Part shown: positions 1 through 10,305 of the stretch, piece after piece
How the letters are laid out: each line of letters opens with the position of its first letter
Numbering within the stretch: position 1 is the first letter of the stretch
Source of the DNA: Bradyrhizobium sp. BTAi1
GTDB lineage: Bacteria; Pseudomonadota; Alphaproteobacteria; Rhizobiales; Xanthobacteraceae
Direction of reading: 5' to 3'
Length of the DNA stretch: 64,000 bases
Assembly (NCBI RefSeq): GCF_000015165.1
Contig: NC_009485.1
Location: forward strand, 5,041,501-5,105,500
Translations under genes and position numbers: made by a program
The notes under the pieces: generated by a model
The model's database searches: none
The model's input: only the letters and a program-made list of their open reading frames with translations
Told to the model about the DNA's origin: nothing

Positions 1-466
1 CCTGGCGGAACTGCGCGGCGATGGCAACGTCCTTCACCGAGATCGCGCGATGCGGCGCACCCTTGACGTGGATGTTGCCGCGGCCATCGGTCTCGAGATC
101 GGCAGCGTTCACCTCGAGCTCTTCGGCCGCCGCCTCCATCATCACGCCGCGCGCCTCCTTGGCCGCCGCCATCACGGCATTGCCGACGCGATGCGTGCCG
201 CGCGAGGCGAATGAGCCCATGCAGTGCGGCCCGGTGTCGGAATCGGCCGTGTCGACATAGACGTCCTCGACGGGCACGCCGAGCGTCTCGGCACAGATCT
301 GCCGGGTCACCGACTTCATGCCCTGTCCCAGATCGATCGAGGACAGCGCCACCGTGAACTTGCCGCTCGGATTGGAATGCACCAGCGCCTGGCTGGGATC
401 ACCGCCGAGATTCATGCCGATGGGATAGTTGATGGCCGCCATGCCGCGACCGCGGTGCCTGGTCAT
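1..466 (-). CDS. Molybdenum hydroxylase, second (C-terminal) molybdopterin-binding polypeptide, partial at left edge
   Basis: The frame opens with ATG (466-464), one base after the TGA of the upstream molybdopterin ORF, in a different frame, and stays open for 155 codons to the window edge. It begins MTRHRGRGMAAINYPIG and continues with LSSIDLGQGMKSV and GSFASRGTHRVGNAV, which match the start of the second molybdopterin domain of the xanthine dehydrogenase family (the glutamine-rich loop region). The catalytic Glu of the family would lie beyond the edge. The start is translationally coupled (TGACATG), so both halves are probably made from one mRNA and assemble, as in nicotinate dehydrogenase where the molybdopterin subunit is naturally split. 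A sequencing or assembly frameshift joining both halves is the alternative, but the unrelated proline-rich tail of the upstream half argues against a simple one-base error. Confidence 0.8.
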   Translation of the reverse strand, partial: MTRHRGRGMAAINYPIGMNLGGDPSQALVHSNPSGKFTVALSSIDLGQGMKSVTRQICAETLGVPVEDVYVDTADSDTGPHCMGSFASRGTHRVGNAVMAAAKEARGVMMEAAAEELEVNAADLETDGRGNIHVKGAPHRAISVKDVAIAAQFRQ

Positions 467-467
467 G

Positions 468-2039
468 TCAGCGCCTCCTCGTGCCGAACACCGATGAGAA
501 CCGCGTTGCGCCGTGCGACGATGACGGCGCCGGGCTCTGCGGCGGCGGTGGCGGCGGCTCGAGCGGTGGCGACGAGAGCCCGCGGTCATAGCTGGTCCGC
601 TGCTGCGCCGGTGCCGGCCGCGTCGCCGCGGTCTCACGCGGCGTGGACGGGACGGCGGCCCGCGCGCCGCCGCCATCCTTGCGCGACGACATCCTGCGGA
701 ACTCTTCGCGCATCGGCCATTTCGCCTTCTCGGCCGCGACCTGGACGCATTCGATCAGCGCGGTGTTCTTGGCCTCGCGCCGATGCGCCTTCATGTCGCC
801 GTCGCGATAGGCATTGAGGATGCGGAACTCCATCGGGTCCATGCCGATGAGATGCGCGAGCTTGTCCATCTGGCATTCGAGCGCGAAGTCAATGCCGGTG
901 ATGCCGAAGCCGCGCATCGCAGTGGCCGGCGTGCGGTTGGTGAAGACGCAGTAGATGTCACCGTGGACGTTCGGGATCGTATAGGGACCAGGCAGATGCG
1001 CGGCGCATTTGACGACGGCATAGCTCGACAGCCGCGTATAGGCGCCGGAATCGAAATAGCCGCGGATCTGGCGCGCGACGATGCGGCCATCGCGCATCAC
1101 GCCGTCCTTGATGTAGATGCGCTCGGCGCCGCGCGGCGGCCCGAACTGCATCTCTTCCTCGCGTCCGAGCACATAGCGCACCGGCCGCCCGGTCAGCATC
1201 GCGGCCAGGATGGCGAGCGGCTCGGTCAGGGTATCGACCTTGCCGCCAAAGCCGCCGCCGACAGTGCCGCCGATGAAGTGGAAGGTGTTCGACGGCAGAT
1301 CGAGGATCTTGGCGCAGGTATCGAGCGAGAAGAACAGCGCCTGGGTCGAGGTGTAGACGACGTAGCGCCCATTCGTATCCGGCGCGGCAATGGAACCGTT
1401 GGTTTCGACCGGCGCGTGCTCGATCGGCGACATCTGGTAACGCTGCTCCAGCACATGATCGGCCTGGGCAAGACCGCGCTCGACATCGCCGAAGCGCAGC
1501 TTCTGGTGGTCGTAGCGCTCGTGATAAATGAACGTGTTCTTCGGATAGGTCTCGTTGACCGTGGGCGCGCCCGGCTTCAGCGCCTCCTCGACGTCGAACA
1601 CGGCCGGCAAGTCTTCGTAATCGATGCGCACCTTGGCCGCCGCTTCGGCCGCCGCACGCGGCGTCTCGGCGACGACAGCGACGATGGGTTCGCCGCGATA
1701 GCGCACCTTGTCGACGGCGAGCGTCGGCTCGTCATCCTTGCCGAAATTGATCAGGCTGAGCAGCGTGTTCAGGTTGCGCGGCACGTCGCTGCCGCGGATG
1801 ATCCGCCGCACGCCCTCGCTCCGCTCGGCCTCGCTGGTGTCGATGCGGCGCAGCCGCGCATGCGGCTGCGCCGACCTGACGACCCTCAGATGCAACATGC
1901 CCTGCAGCTTGTGATCGTTGAAATATGTCGAGGTGCCCGTGACGTGGCCGAGCATGTCCTGACGCTGGGTGCCCTTGCCGACCTCGTTGAGATTGTCGTC
2001 GCGCTCGTCGGCGAAGATGTCCTTGCGCAATTCCAACAT
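468..2039 (-). CDS. Molybdenum hydroxylase, first (N-terminal) molybdopterin-binding polypeptide with proline-rich tail
   Basis: 523 aa. Residues 1-450 form the aldehyde oxidase/xanthine dehydrogenase a/b-hammerhead (about 20-145) and the first molybdopterin domain, with GGTVGGGFGGK at 257-267 and AMRGFG at 374-379. The active-site loop is of the xanthine dehydrogenase type; the CSFR loop of true form I CO dehydrogenase is absent, so it should not be called CoxL on function. From residue 452 the protein turns into a 72-residue tail rich in Gly, Ala, Ser and Pro with a run of six prolines near 495, then stops exactly where family members continue into the second molybdopterin domain. That domain follows at once in another frame. 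Start ATG has a clear GAGGAG ribosome site. It lies 11 bp after the 2Fe-2S subunit gene. The enzyme would hydroxylate a heterocycle, aldehyde or similar substrate in the cytoplasm; substrate not deducible. Confidence 0.85.
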   Translation of the reverse strand: MLELRKDIFADERDDNLNEVGKGTQRQDMLGHVTGTSTYFNDHKLQGMLHLRVVRSAQPHARLRRIDTSEAERSEGVRRIIRGSDVPRNLNTLLSLINFGKDDEPTLAVDKVRYRGEPIVAVVAETPRAAAEAAAKVRIDYEDLPAVFDVEEALKPGAPTVNETYPKNTFIYHERYDHQKLRFGDVERGLAQADHVLEQRYQMSPIEHAPVETNGSIAAPDTNGRYVVYTSTQALFFSLDTCAKILDLPSNTFHFIGGTVGGGFGGKVDTLTEPLAILAAMLTGRPVRYVLGREEEMQFGPPRGAERIYIKDGVMRDGRIVARQIRGYFDSGAYTRLSSYAVVKCAAHLPGPYTIPNVHGDIYCVFTNRTPATAMRGFGITGIDFALECQMDKLAHLIGMDPMEFRILNAYRDGDMKAHRREAKNTALIECVQVAAEKAKWPMREEFRRMSSRKDGGGARAAVPSTPRETAATRPAPAQQRTSYDRGLSSPPLEPPPPPPQSPAPSSSHGATRFSSVFGTRRR

Positions 2040-2050
2040 GGCAATCTCCT

Positions 2051-2530
2051 CTACGCGCTCGCGCGCCGCGATGCGGCGGCCGCCAGCACCGCGTTGATGA
2101 TCGGCTCGTAGCCGGTGCAGCGGCAGATATTGCCGGAGATCGCTTCCACCACCTGCTCACGGCTCGGCTGCGGGATCCTGTCGAGCAGCGCCTTGGCGGC
2201 CATCAGCATGCCCGGCGTGCAATAGCCGCATTGTGCCGCGAACCCTTCGGCGAACGCCTGCTGCAGCGGGTGCAGATTGGGCCCGGTCTTGATGCCGTCG
2301 AGCGTCTCGACCGCGCGCCCCTCAACGGTCTCGGCGAGCGTCAGGCAGGAGAGATGCGCTTCGCCGTCGATCAGCACGGTGCAGGCGCCGCAGCCGCCCT
2401 GCCCGCAGCCGAATTTGGGCGTGACGTCGCCGAGCATCTCGCGCAGGACGACAAGAAGATTTGTCCCGCCGTCGACGAACAGCGCGACCTCTCGGCCGTT
2501 GTGACGGAATTGCAAAGGAGTCTTGGTCAC
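2051..2530 (-). CDS. Molybdenum hydroxylase 2Fe-2S (small) subunit
   Basis: 159 aa, normal length for the small subunit of the xanthine dehydrogenase/CO dehydrogenase family. The N-terminal plant-type ferredoxin domain carries Cys42, Cys47, Cys50 and Cys62 (GCGQGGCGACTVL). The C-terminal four-helix domain carries Cys101, Cys104, Cys136 and Cys138 (CGYCTPG and CRCTGY) for the second cluster, which passes electrons from molybdopterin to the FAD subunit. All eight cluster ligands are present, so the protein should be functional. It starts 3 bp after the stop of the FAD subunit gene and is followed by the molybdopterin subunit 11 bp on, giving the order FAD, FeS, Mo in one transcript. Confidence 0.95.
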   Translation of the reverse strand: MTKTPLQFRHNGREVALFVDGGTNLLVVLREMLGDVTPKFGCGQGGCGACTVLIDGEAHLSCLTLAETVEGRAVETLDGIKTGPNLHPLQQAFAEGFAAQCGYCTPGMLMAAKALLDRIPQPSREQVVEAISGNICRCTGYEPIINAVLAAAASRRASA

Positions 2531-2533
2531 GCT

Positions 2534-3355
2534 CTAGCTCTCCTGTCCCGACAGAAGCCGCCGCAGATGCACGCCGACGACTTCGCGCCGGTACCACGCG
2601 CTGGCCAGCGCATTGTCAGTCGGAGCGGTCCCTTCGCTTGCCGCGGCGGCGGCGGCGTTGATCGTGCTGGCGTCGAGCGGACGGCCTTCGAGCGCGCGCT
2701 CGACGCCCTTGGCGCGGATCGCGGTCGGCGCCATCGAGCCCAGCGCAATGCGGGCGCCGCTGACGCGGCCGCCGCTTTGCGGAACATGCGCCGCAAGCGT
2801 GATGACGGATCCACCCTTCGGCTTGATGCGAGAAATCTTGCGATAACGGAACGCATCGGCCGACGCGGGCCGGATGCAGGATACGGCAACGACCAGCGCG
2901 CCGGCCTGGCGGTCGCGCGATTGCAGGAACTCCTCGAGCGGCATGTCGCGCAGACCGAAGCCGCCCTGCACGGCGACCAAGCCGTCGAGTGCGAGCAGCG
3001 CGACGGTAAAGTCGCCGAATGGCGCGGGCGCAAACAGATTGCCGCCGACGGTACCCATGTTGCGGACCGCAGGCCCGCCGATCGAGCGCGCGGCCGGATG
3101 CAGGAAGCCGAGATCGCGCTCGGCCAGCACGCGCGCAAAAGTCACTCCGGCGCCGATGCGGACGCGCGCGCCAGACCCGTCGATGGTCTGCAAGCTCCGA
3201 TCGGTGGCGCGGACCACGGTCGTCATCGACACATCGCCCTCGTTGAGATCGCGCATCACCAGCGTGCCGCCGCCGAGATAACGGGCAGCACGGTCCGACG
3301 ACAACGCCGACGCCACCTCGCTCAGAGCCTGGAAGGTCTTCACCGTCACCGGCAT
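2534..3355 (-). CDS. Molybdenum hydroxylase FAD-binding (medium) subunit
   Basis: 273 aa, typical for the medium subunit of three-subunit molybdenum hydroxylases. The PCMH-type FAD domain shows the GGGT pyrophosphate loop at 28-31 and the second FAD motif at about 93-114 (beginning GGPAVRNMGTVGGN and ending in PFGD); the C-terminal CO dehydrogenase flavoprotein domain follows to the end. It would accept electrons from the 2Fe-2S subunit and pass them to a quinone or oxygen. It follows the second SRPBCC gene with only 16 bp between, and has an upstream GAGGTGAACC ribosome site that overlaps that spacer. Physiological electron acceptor and substrate cannot be told from sequence. Confidence 0.93.
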   Translation of the reverse strand: MPVTVKTFQALSEVASALSSDRAARYLGGGTLVMRDLNEGDVSMTTVVRATDRSLQTIDGSGARVRIGAGVTFARVLAERDLGFLHPAARSIGGPAVRNMGTVGGNLFAPAPFGDFTVALLALDGLVAVQGGFGLRDMPLEEFLQSRDRQAGALVVAVSCIRPASADAFRYRKISRIKPKGGSVITLAAHVPQSGGRVSGARIALGSMAPTAIRAKGVERALEGRPLDASTINAAAAAASEGTAPTDNALASAWYRREVVGVHLRRLLSGQES

Positions 3356-3371
3356 CGGTTCACCTCGTTGT

Positions 3372-3815
3372 TCATGCCGCCTGCTTGAGATGCGATCGGA
3401 TCGATTCGAAGCCGGCCTGGTAAATGTCTTCCGCGACCATGCGCGCCAGCGTCTCGGCCTGCTCGGGGCGGGTCGTGAAGCGGCTCTCCCAGTGCCAGAA
3501 CGTGCGATCGCCGTCGGTCACCGGCAGCAGCCGGACATGGGCGACATAGTTGAACATCGGGAGCGGCGTATCGAGCAGGCAATAGCTGAAGGTCTGTTCG
3601 AGATCCGACAGCGCGAGCAGCTGCTCGCGCAGCTCCGAGCCGTCCTTCAGCCGGAAACGCCTGACACAGCCGATCTTGTCGGACGTTTGCGAGCGCTCGA
3701 TCGCCGACGTGGCGACGGCCGGATGCCAGCGATCATGGCCGTTGAAGTCGCGCAGCACCTCCCACACGACCTCGGTCGGCGCATCGATGATCGTGCTCTT
3801 GACGACGTGCGGCAC
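3372..3815 (-). CDS. SRPBCC-fold protein (polyketide cyclase/dehydrase type), second of a tandem pair
   Basis: 147 aa from GTG 3815. I chose this start because a GGAGG ribosome site overlaps the end of the upstream gene, the spacing is right, and the protein then begins VPHVVKSTIIDAPTEVVW, the usual SRPBCC N terminus; a longer frame runs upstream but is only overlap. The fold binds hydrophobic ligands in a deep pocket. It is clearly a paralogue of the preceding gene (shared DFNG, W-HPA, DKIGCVR-FRL and PVTDGD-TF stretches). In CO dehydrogenase operons the SRPBCC protein CoxG tethers the enzyme to the membrane; position next to the molybdenum hydroxylase suggests a similar accessory or ligand-carrier role, but that is inference. 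Confidence 0.85.
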   Translation of the reverse strand: MPHVVKSTIIDAPTEVVWEVLRDFNGHDRWHPAVATSAIERSQTSDKIGCVRRFRLKDGSELREQLLALSDLEQTFSYCLLDTPLPMFNYVAHVRLLPVTDGDRTFWHWESRFTTRPEQAETLARMVAEDIYQAGFESIRSHLKQAA

Positions 3816-3819
3816 CGTT

Positions 3820-4257
3820 CTAGCCTCCGAATGCCCGCTTGAGCGCGTCGAAGCCGCCCTGGAACACGCCACCGCCGATCGAGCCAACCAGATCAGCTTC
3901 GCGCTCCGGCGCGCAGTCGAACTCGGCGGTCCATTCCAGGAAGGTCTTGTCGCCATCCGTTACCGGCGTCAGCCGCAGCGTCGCCACATAGTTCGAAACC
4001 CCCATCGGCGATTCCAGAATCGAATAGGTGCAGAACATGTCGTAGTCGGACAGGCCGAGCAGCTTCTCGCGGATACGGTCGCCGTTGCGCAGGCGGAAAT
4101 CCCTGACGCAGCCGATCTTGTCGGCTGGCTCGCCGCCTTCGATGCGGCTTTCCGCGATTGCGGGATGCCAGTTCGGCAGGCCGTTGAAGTCGCGGACGCG
4201 CGCCCACACCCGGTCGTTGCGGGCGTTGACGACAGTGGAGACATAGACCCTCGCCAT
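3820..4257 (-). CDS. SRPBCC-fold protein (polyketide cyclase/dehydrase type), first of a tandem pair
   Basis: 145 aa, begins MARVYVSTVVNARNDRVWARV, a typical SRPBCC helix-grip start, and continues DFNGLPNWHPAI and DKIGCVRDFRL. No signal peptide or membrane segment, so cytoplasmic. It starts 6 bp after the flotillin gene and ends 4 bp before the GTG of its paralogue, so the pair is tightly coupled. Tandem duplication with divergence suggests either a heterodimer or two ligands. Placement between a flotillin (membrane scaffold) and the molybdenum hydroxylase subunits suggests recruitment of the enzyme to the membrane or presentation of a hydrophobic substrate; no direct motif proves this. Confidence 0.87.
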   Translation of the reverse strand: MARVYVSTVVNARNDRVWARVRDFNGLPNWHPAIAESRIEGGEPADKIGCVRDFRLRNGDRIREKLLGLSDYDMFCTYSILESPMGVSNYVATLRLTPVTDGDKTFLEWTAEFDCAPEREADLVGSIGGGVFQGGFDALKRAFGG

Positions 4258-4263
4258 CTCGCA

Positions 4264-7158
4264 TCAACCCTTCTTGCGCGGACCGCGATCGGACGGCGGC
4301 TCGGACGGGCCGCCGCCCTCACCCCCGCCACCCCCGGCATCCTTGCGCGCCGACGCCTCCTTGCGGATGCCCTGCATGTCCCTGGCCTCGCGGATCAGGC
4401 CAGGCATCTTGGCGAGGCTGCCGCCCTCCACGCCGATGTCGGACAGGATGGAGTCGATCAGCGGGGCCTGGACGCGGTAGCGTAGCGCCGAGTCGATCAC
4501 CTCGTCGGTGGCGCTGCGGCCGCCATTGCCATTGCCGCCATGGCCGTTGAGGCCATCGACCTGGAGAATCCGGATGCCCTCGATCTTCTCCATCGGCTTG
4601 ACGCTCTCGCGCACGATGCCCTCGATGCGGTCGAGCAGCTTGCGGCGGAACAGCGAATAGCGCGCCTGGTCGGTCAGCACGTTCTCCGCCTCGTTGAGCA
4701 GCCGCTGCGCCTCGGCCTCGACCGCGGCCCGCACGCGCTCGGCCTCCGCGGCGATCCGGGTTTCCTCAGCCTGCTTCTCGGCGATCAGCACCTCGACGGT
4801 CTTGCGCCGGCGGGCGATCTCGCTCTCGCGCGCGGTGATGACTTTCTCCGTCGCCTCGGTGGCGCGGGTGCGTGCCTCCTCGGCCGCGACCTTGGCCGCG
4901 GATTCCTCGAGCGACTTCTGGTACAGCGCGATCGCCTTCTCCATCAGCGCGGTCTCGACGTCCTTCTCACGGTTGACCTCGAGCTTGCGCAGTTCGCGCT
5001 CCCTGCCGATGCGTGCCTCGTCAAGGCCGCGATCGGAGGCGATACGCGCGCGTTCGACCTCCTCGCGCGCCGCGATCTCCGCCTCCTGCAGCGACTGGAC
5101 GCGGGCGACCTCGAGTTGCTCGATGGCGCGGCGGCGCTCCAGCCGGACAGCCTCCAGCGCCTGCTCACGGGACACGTCGGCGGTCTCGACCTGCTTGCGC
5201 GCGATGATCTCGGCCTCCTTGACCTGCCGGTCGGCATCGATGCGCTCGGCGCGCTTGGCCGCGAGCTCGATCACCCTGACCTCATCGGCGAGCTCGATCG
5301 CCTTCTTCTGATCGATGTTCAGCACCTCGCGCGTGCGCGACGAGGCGATGCGCTCGGCCTCCAGCGCCAGCTCGACCTCGATGCGGCGCCGCTCGACCGC
5401 CTCGCGCCGCTTCAGATCGGCGGCCTCGACGGCCTCGGTGCGCTCGATCTCCAGGCTGCGCGTCGTCTTCTCCGACTCGATCCGCCTGGCGGCCACCGCA
5501 AGCTCCTGGGCAATCCGGGCCGCTTCGATCGCTTCGCGCGAGGCGATGTCGACCTCCTCGATGGTCCTGATCCGCGCGATCTCCAGCGCACGCACCCGCT
5601 CCTCCTGCGCGATGCGGCTGGCTTCGGTGGCCTCGCGCGCAGCGATGCCGGCGATCTCGATGCCCTGATTGCGCTCGATCTCCAGCTTGCGCGTCGCATG
5701 CTCGGCGGCGATCCGTTCCGCTGACAACGCCTGCTCGCGGGCGATCCGGGCGGCCTCGACAGCCTGCTGCGCCTCGATCTCCGCTTCCTGAATCGCGCGC
5801 ACCTGCGCGATCTCGGTCGCGCGGGTTCGTTCATCGGAGCTGATGCGTTCGAGATTGACGATCATCGTCTGCGCGATCCGCGCCTTCTCGGTTGCCTCGC
5901 GGGCCGCGATCTCCGCCTGTTCGATCGCGCGGGTGCGCTCGATCTCGCGGCGCCGCGTCTCCTCGTCATTGGCGATGCGGGCATCGGAGACGACGCGATC
6001 CTGCTGGATCCTGGCTTTCTCCACCGCTTCGCGCGCGGCGATCTCCGCTTCCTCGATGGTGCGGGTCCGCTCGATGTCGCGCTGGCGCACCTCGCGCTCC
6101 GACTCGATGCGCGCGGCGTCGATCGCGCGCTGATTGGCGATCCGGGCCTTCTCGATGTCCTCGCGCGCCAAGAGCTCGCGCTCCTCGACCGCGCGCGTGC
6201 GTTCGATCTCGCGCTGCCTTGTGTCGCGCTCAGCGGCGATGCGGGCTTCCGCAATCGTCAGTTCATTGGCGATGCGCGCCTTCTCGATCGTCTCGCGCGC
6301 CATGATCTGCGCCTGCTCGGCCTCGGTCTCGCGCAGCGCGCGCTCGCGCGCCACCTCGGTCCGCTGCAGGGCGCGACGCATCTCGATGTCACGCTCCTGG
6401 TCCAGCCGCGCCGTCTCGCTCTCGCGCTCGATGTCCAGCGCCTCGCGCTCGGCTTCGAGATTGCGGGTGCGGATCTTGATCATCGAGTCCTGCTCGATGT
6501 CGTTACGTAGCTTCCGCTTGCTCTCGATGTCCTCCATCAGCCGGGTCAGGCCTTCGGCGTCGAACCGGTTCGACGGGTTGAAGAACTCCAGGTCGGTCTG
6601 ATCCAGATCGGTGATCGCGACGGATTCCAGCTCCAGGCCGTTCTGAGCCAGCGCCTCGGAGGCGGCGGCCTTCACGCGGGACACGTAGTCGCCGCGCTGC
6701 TCATGCATCTGCTCCATCGTCATCTCAGCGGCGACCGAGCGCAGCGCCGAGATGAACTTGCCGGAGAGCAGCGCGTGCAGTTTTTCTGGTTCCAGGGTGC
6801 GGCGGCCGAGCGTCGCGGCCGCAATCGACACGGCCTCGCGGGTCGGCTGAACACGAACGTAGAAGTCGGCCTCGACGTCGACGCGCATGCGGTCGCGGGT
6901 GATGACGGCGTCCTGCTTCGCGCGCGTGATGCCCATCGGCAGCACGTTCATGTTCACGGGGGTGTAGTCGTGAATGAACGGCATCACAAAGGCGCCGCCA
7001 TTGATCACGACGCGCTCGCCCATGAAGCCGGTGCGGACGAAGGAGACCTCCTTCGAGGAGCGGTGGTACAGCCAGTTGACGATGTAGACGGCGACCACGA
7101 TGACGATGATCGCAACGATCAGCCACAGGATCAGCTCACCGATCAGAACCCCGGACAT
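4264..7158 (-). CDS. Giant flotillin/SPFH-domain membrane protein with hendecad coiled coil
   Basis: 964 aa, about twice a usual flotillin. Residues 7-29 form one hydrophobic membrane segment; residues 32-190 match the SPFH/band 7 domain (KEVSFVRTGFMGERVVINGG, then DVEADFYVRVQPTREAVSIAA). Residues about 205-850 are an almost uninterrupted charged helix rich in Glu, Arg, Ala and Ile. Within it, residues 274-614 show a 44-residue repeat made of four 11-residue hendecads (see separate entry). The flotillin C-terminal region follows at about 860-930, then a Gly-rich, basic tail. Flotillins form oligomeric scaffolds in lipid microdomains. The start has GGGAGG upstream. It lies in a run of minus-strand genes between the TIM-barrel protein and the SRPBCC pair, so it may scaffold the transporter and the molybdenum hydroxylase; that link is inference from position. 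Confidence 0.93.
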   Translation of the reverse strand: MSGVLIGELILWLIVAIIVIVVAVYIVNWLYHRSSKEVSFVRTGFMGERVVINGGAFVMPFIHDYTPVNMNVLPMGITRAKQDAVITRDRMRVDVEADFYVRVQPTREAVSIAAATLGRRTLEPEKLHALLSGKFISALRSVAAEMTMEQMHEQRGDYVSRVKAAASEALAQNGLELESVAITDLDQTDLEFFNPSNRFDAEGLTRLMEDIESKRKLRNDIEQDSMIKIRTRNLEAEREALDIERESETARLDQERDIEMRRALQRTEVARERALRETEAEQAQIMARETIEKARIANELTIAEARIAAERDTRQREIERTRAVEERELLAREDIEKARIANQRAIDAARIESEREVRQRDIERTRTIEEAEIAAREAVEKARIQQDRVVSDARIANDEETRRREIERTRAIEQAEIAAREATEKARIAQTMIVNLERISSDERTRATEIAQVRAIQEAEIEAQQAVEAARIAREQALSAERIAAEHATRKLEIERNQGIEIAGIAAREATEASRIAQEERVRALEIARIRTIEEVDIASREAIEAARIAQELAVAARRIESEKTTRSLEIERTEAVEAADLKRREAVERRRIEVELALEAERIASSRTREVLNIDQKKAIELADEVRVIELAAKRAERIDADRQVKEAEIIARKQVETADVSREQALEAVRLERRRAIEQLEVARVQSLQEAEIAAREEVERARIASDRGLDEARIGRERELRKLEVNREKDVETALMEKAIALYQKSLEESAAKVAAEEARTRATEATEKVITARESEIARRRKTVEVLIAEKQAEETRIAAEAERVRAAVEAEAQRLLNEAENVLTDQARYSLFRRKLLDRIEGIVRESVKPMEKIEGIRILQVDGLNGHGGNGNGGRSATDEVIDSALRYRVQAPLIDSILSDIGVEGGSLAKMPGLIREARDMQGIRKEASARKDAGGGGGEGGGPSEPPSDRGPRKKG
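5317..6339 (-). repeat. 132-bp coding repeats encoding 44-residue (4 x 11) coiled-coil units in the flotillin
   Basis: Eight consecutive units can be laid out by eye in protein residues 274-614: 274-317, 318-361, 362-405, 406-449, 450-493, 494-526, 527-570 and 571-614. All are exactly 44 residues except the sixth, which is 33, i.e. one 11-mer missing. A typical unit reads IERTRAVEERE / LLAREDIEKAR / IANQRAIDAAR / IESEREVRQRD. Hendecad periodicity predicts a nearly straight, right-handed or parallel coiled coil. At DNA level the copies are diverged but recognisable, so this is old tandem duplication under selection for length in multiples of 11. Confidence 0.9.
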
Positions 7159-7234
7159 CCGTTTTCCTCCCTCAGTCCTCCGTCCGACGCGCGGGACGCG
7201 AGGCGCCGCCGCCGTCGGATCACGTGGTGTCGCA

Positions 7235-8080
7235 TCAGACGCGGCGCGGCCGCGAGCTGATCGCCTTGAAATGTCGTACCTGCTGCGTCAGCGCCCGCTC
7301 CACCGGCAGCCGTTCCATCGAGGACGCGCCGTAGAAGCCGTGGCAGTTCTTCGTATGTTTCATGATGAAGTCGGCATCGGCGGGCTCGGCGATCGGGCCG
7401 CCATGCGCCAGGATCAGGATTTCGGGATTGACGCTGAGCGCGGCAGAGGCCCAGCTGTCGATCAGGCCGGGGCAGTCTTCCAGCTTCGGCGCGGTCTGCG
7501 CACCGATCGAGCCACCCGTGGTCAGCCCGAGATGACAGACGATGATGTCGGCACCTGCGATTGCCATGCCCGTCGCCTGCGCCTCGTTGAACACGTAGGG
7601 CGTCGTCAGCAGATCCTTGTCATGGGCGCGCCCGATCATATCGATCTCAAGTGCGTAGGAGATGCCCGTCTCCTCGAGATTGGCCCGGAACGTGCCGTCG
7701 ATCAGGCCGACGGTCGGAAAGTTCTGCACGCCGGAGAAGCCGAGTGTCTTCAGCTCGTCGAGAAACACGTCCATGTCGCGGAACGGGTCGGTGCCGTTGA
7801 CGCCGGCGAGCACCGGCGTGCTCTTCACGACCGGCAACACCTCGGCCGCCATCTCGACCACGATCGCATTGGCATCGCCATAGGCCATCAGCCCGGCGAG
7901 CGAGCCGCGGCCGGCCATGCGGTAGCGGCCGGAATTGTAGATCACGATCAGATCGATCCCGCCGGCTTCCTCGCATTTGGCCGACAGGCCGGTGCCGGCG
8001 CCGCCGCCGATGATCGGCACACCCCGGCGGACCATGTCGCGAAACTTCTTCAGCAGCGGTGCGCGCTCATATCTCGGCAT
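7235..8080 (-). CDS. PEP-hydrolase-like TIM-barrel protein (partner of Tm-1-like domain)
   Basis: 281 aa from ATG 8080; this start has GAGG eight bases upstream, while GTG 8089 and ATG 8086 overlap the stop of the previous gene. The sequence (VPIIGGGAGTGLSAKCEE, DLIVIYNSGRYRMAGRGS, then GVQNFPTVGLIDG and VCHLGLTTGGSIGA) matches the phosphoenolpyruvate-hydrolase-like TIM-barrel family that forms the C-terminal half of plant and fungal Tm-1-like proteins. In bacteria it is often encoded next to a UPF0261/Tm-1-like protein, as here, where the neighbour carries that domain. The biochemical reaction is not established for this family. It overlaps or abuts the fusion gene, implying coupled translation and a complex between the two. 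Confidence 0.88.
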   Translation of the reverse strand: MPRYERAPLLKKFRDMVRRGVPIIGGGAGTGLSAKCEEAGGIDLIVIYNSGRYRMAGRGSLAGLMAYGDANAIVVEMAAEVLPVVKSTPVLAGVNGTDPFRDMDVFLDELKTLGFSGVQNFPTVGLIDGTFRANLEETGISYALEIDMIGRAHDKDLLTTPYVFNEAQATGMAIAGADIIVCHLGLTTGGSIGAQTAPKLEDCPGLIDSWASAALSVNPEILILAHGGPIAEPADADFIMKHTKNCHGFYGASSMERLPVERALTQQVRHFKAISSRPRRV

Positions 8081-8085
8081 CACCA

Positions 8086-10297
<2,212 letters not shown>

Positions 10298-10305
<8 letters not shown>

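Noticed and set aside
1..3355. Aerobic CO dehydrogenase (CoxMSL)
   Set aside because: The subunit set fits, but the active-site loop reads AMRGFG and not the CSFR-type loop of form I CO dehydrogenase, and the large subunit is split.
5317..6339. CRISPR-like or intergenic tandem repeat
   Set aside because: The repeats lie in frame inside a coding region, are diverged at DNA level and have no spacers; they are protein coiled-coil units.
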